Below, in pieces: positions 5,919 to 6,094 of a stretch of 6,094 bases of DNA. Where the stretch lies: positions 1 to 6,094 of the forward strand of contig SXXD01000204.1 in NCBI GenBank assembly GCA_005789685.1, written 5' to 3'. Numbering within the stretch: position 1 is the first letter of the stretch; every line of letters begins with the position of its first letter. The DNA is from Burkholderiales bacterium (GTDB lineage Bacteria; Pseudomonadota; Gammaproteobacteria; Burkholderiales; Burkholderiaceae_C). The notes beneath the pieces are model-generated. The model made no database searches and had not been told where the DNA came from. It was given only the letters and a program-made list of their open reading frames with translations. Made by a program: the position numbers and the translations under genes.

Positions 5919-6094
5919 ATGAAGCTTCGTCAACTCGTCCTGGCCGCTACGGTGGCCGTTGCAGGACTTTCCAGTGCGCTGGTTAGCACCGTCGCAACTG
6001 CTCAAACCAAAGAGCAATTTTTTCCAGTTTTGGTCTACAGAACCGGCGCTTACGCACCCAATGGTGTGCCATTCGCCAACGGCTATGTCGACTA
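5919..6094 (+). CDS. Periplasmic substrate-binding protein of the HAAT ABC transporter (N-terminal part, runs off right edge)
   Basis: Fifty-eight complete codons are present. Residues 1-28 form a Sec signal peptide: Lys2/Arg4, a hydrophobic core (LVLAATVAVAGLSSALV), and a probable signal peptidase I site after ATA (28), leaving a mature start QTKEQFFPVLVYRTGAYAP. No lipobox cysteine is seen, so the protein should be soluble in the periplasm. The mature start, with a beta-strand followed by TGAYAPNGVPFANGY, fits the first strand and ligand-cleft loop of LivK-like type I periplasmic binding proteins. This protein gives the transporter its specificity, but the pocket lies outside the window. 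AGGAGA (5908-5913) is a strong ribosome site five bases before the ATG. The 43-bp gap before it is the widest within the transporter genes and holds no evident terminator or promoter. Confidence 0.88.
   Translation, partial: MKLRQLVLAATVAVAGLSSALVSTVATAQTKEQFFPVLVYRTGAYAPNGVPFANGYVD

Noticed and set aside
1..6094. Mobile element, CRISPR array, tRNA/rRNA, toxin-antitoxin or defence genes
   Set aside because: No terminal inverted repeats, spaced repeat arrays, cloverleaf-like or rRNA-like stretches or such protein families were seen; all genes present belong to ordinary transport, activation, regulation and RNA-modification families.

Overview
The window looks like a chromosomal segment of a betaproteobacterium, most likely Burkholderiales of the Comamonadaceae type (Limnohabitans/Rhodoferax/Polaromonas-like). 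This rests on the recognisable style of the proteins (a long acyl-CoA synthetase with a FAPKYVENKL segment, a LivG-like ATPase with an LPYGLQ signature, a binding protein starting AQTKEQFFPV) and on moderate GC. The genus is an inference from remembered protein families, not from a search.

Layout. Left edge, minus strand: the first 60 codons of an S4-domain RNA pseudouridine synthase, whose ATG overlaps the stop of a Crp/Fnr-family regulator (177-920, minus) as ATGA. Next comes a 166-bp divergent intergenic region (921-1086) with several inverted repeats. On the plus strand, five tightly packed genes follow: an AMP-forming acyl-CoA synthetase (1087-3033), a LivG-type ABC ATPase (3063-3845), a LivH-type permease (3858-4787), a LivM-type permease (4799-5875), and the first 58 codons of a periplasmic substrate-binding protein (5919 to beyond the right edge). 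Gaps inside the plus-strand set are 29, 12, 11 and 43 bp with good Shine-Dalgarno sequences and no visible terminator, so it reads as one operon.

How the parts fit. The transporter belongs to the branched-chain-amino-acid/amide (HAAT) type of ABC importers, a type also used for aromatic and other organic acids. An acyl-CoA synthetase as first gene suggests import of a carboxylic acid followed by trapping as its CoA thioester in the cytoplasm. The divergent Crp/Fnr protein is the obvious candidate regulator, and the palindromes between the two starts are its candidate operators. The second ATPase (LivF type) that such importers normally need is not in the window and is expected downstream.

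I found no mobile element, CRISPR array, tRNA, rRNA, toxin-antitoxin or defence module, and no clearly new system. The points worth a second look are the transporter-plus-CoA-ligase module with unknown substrate, the operator-like repeats, the non-canonical effector pocket of the regulator, and two start-site corrections.
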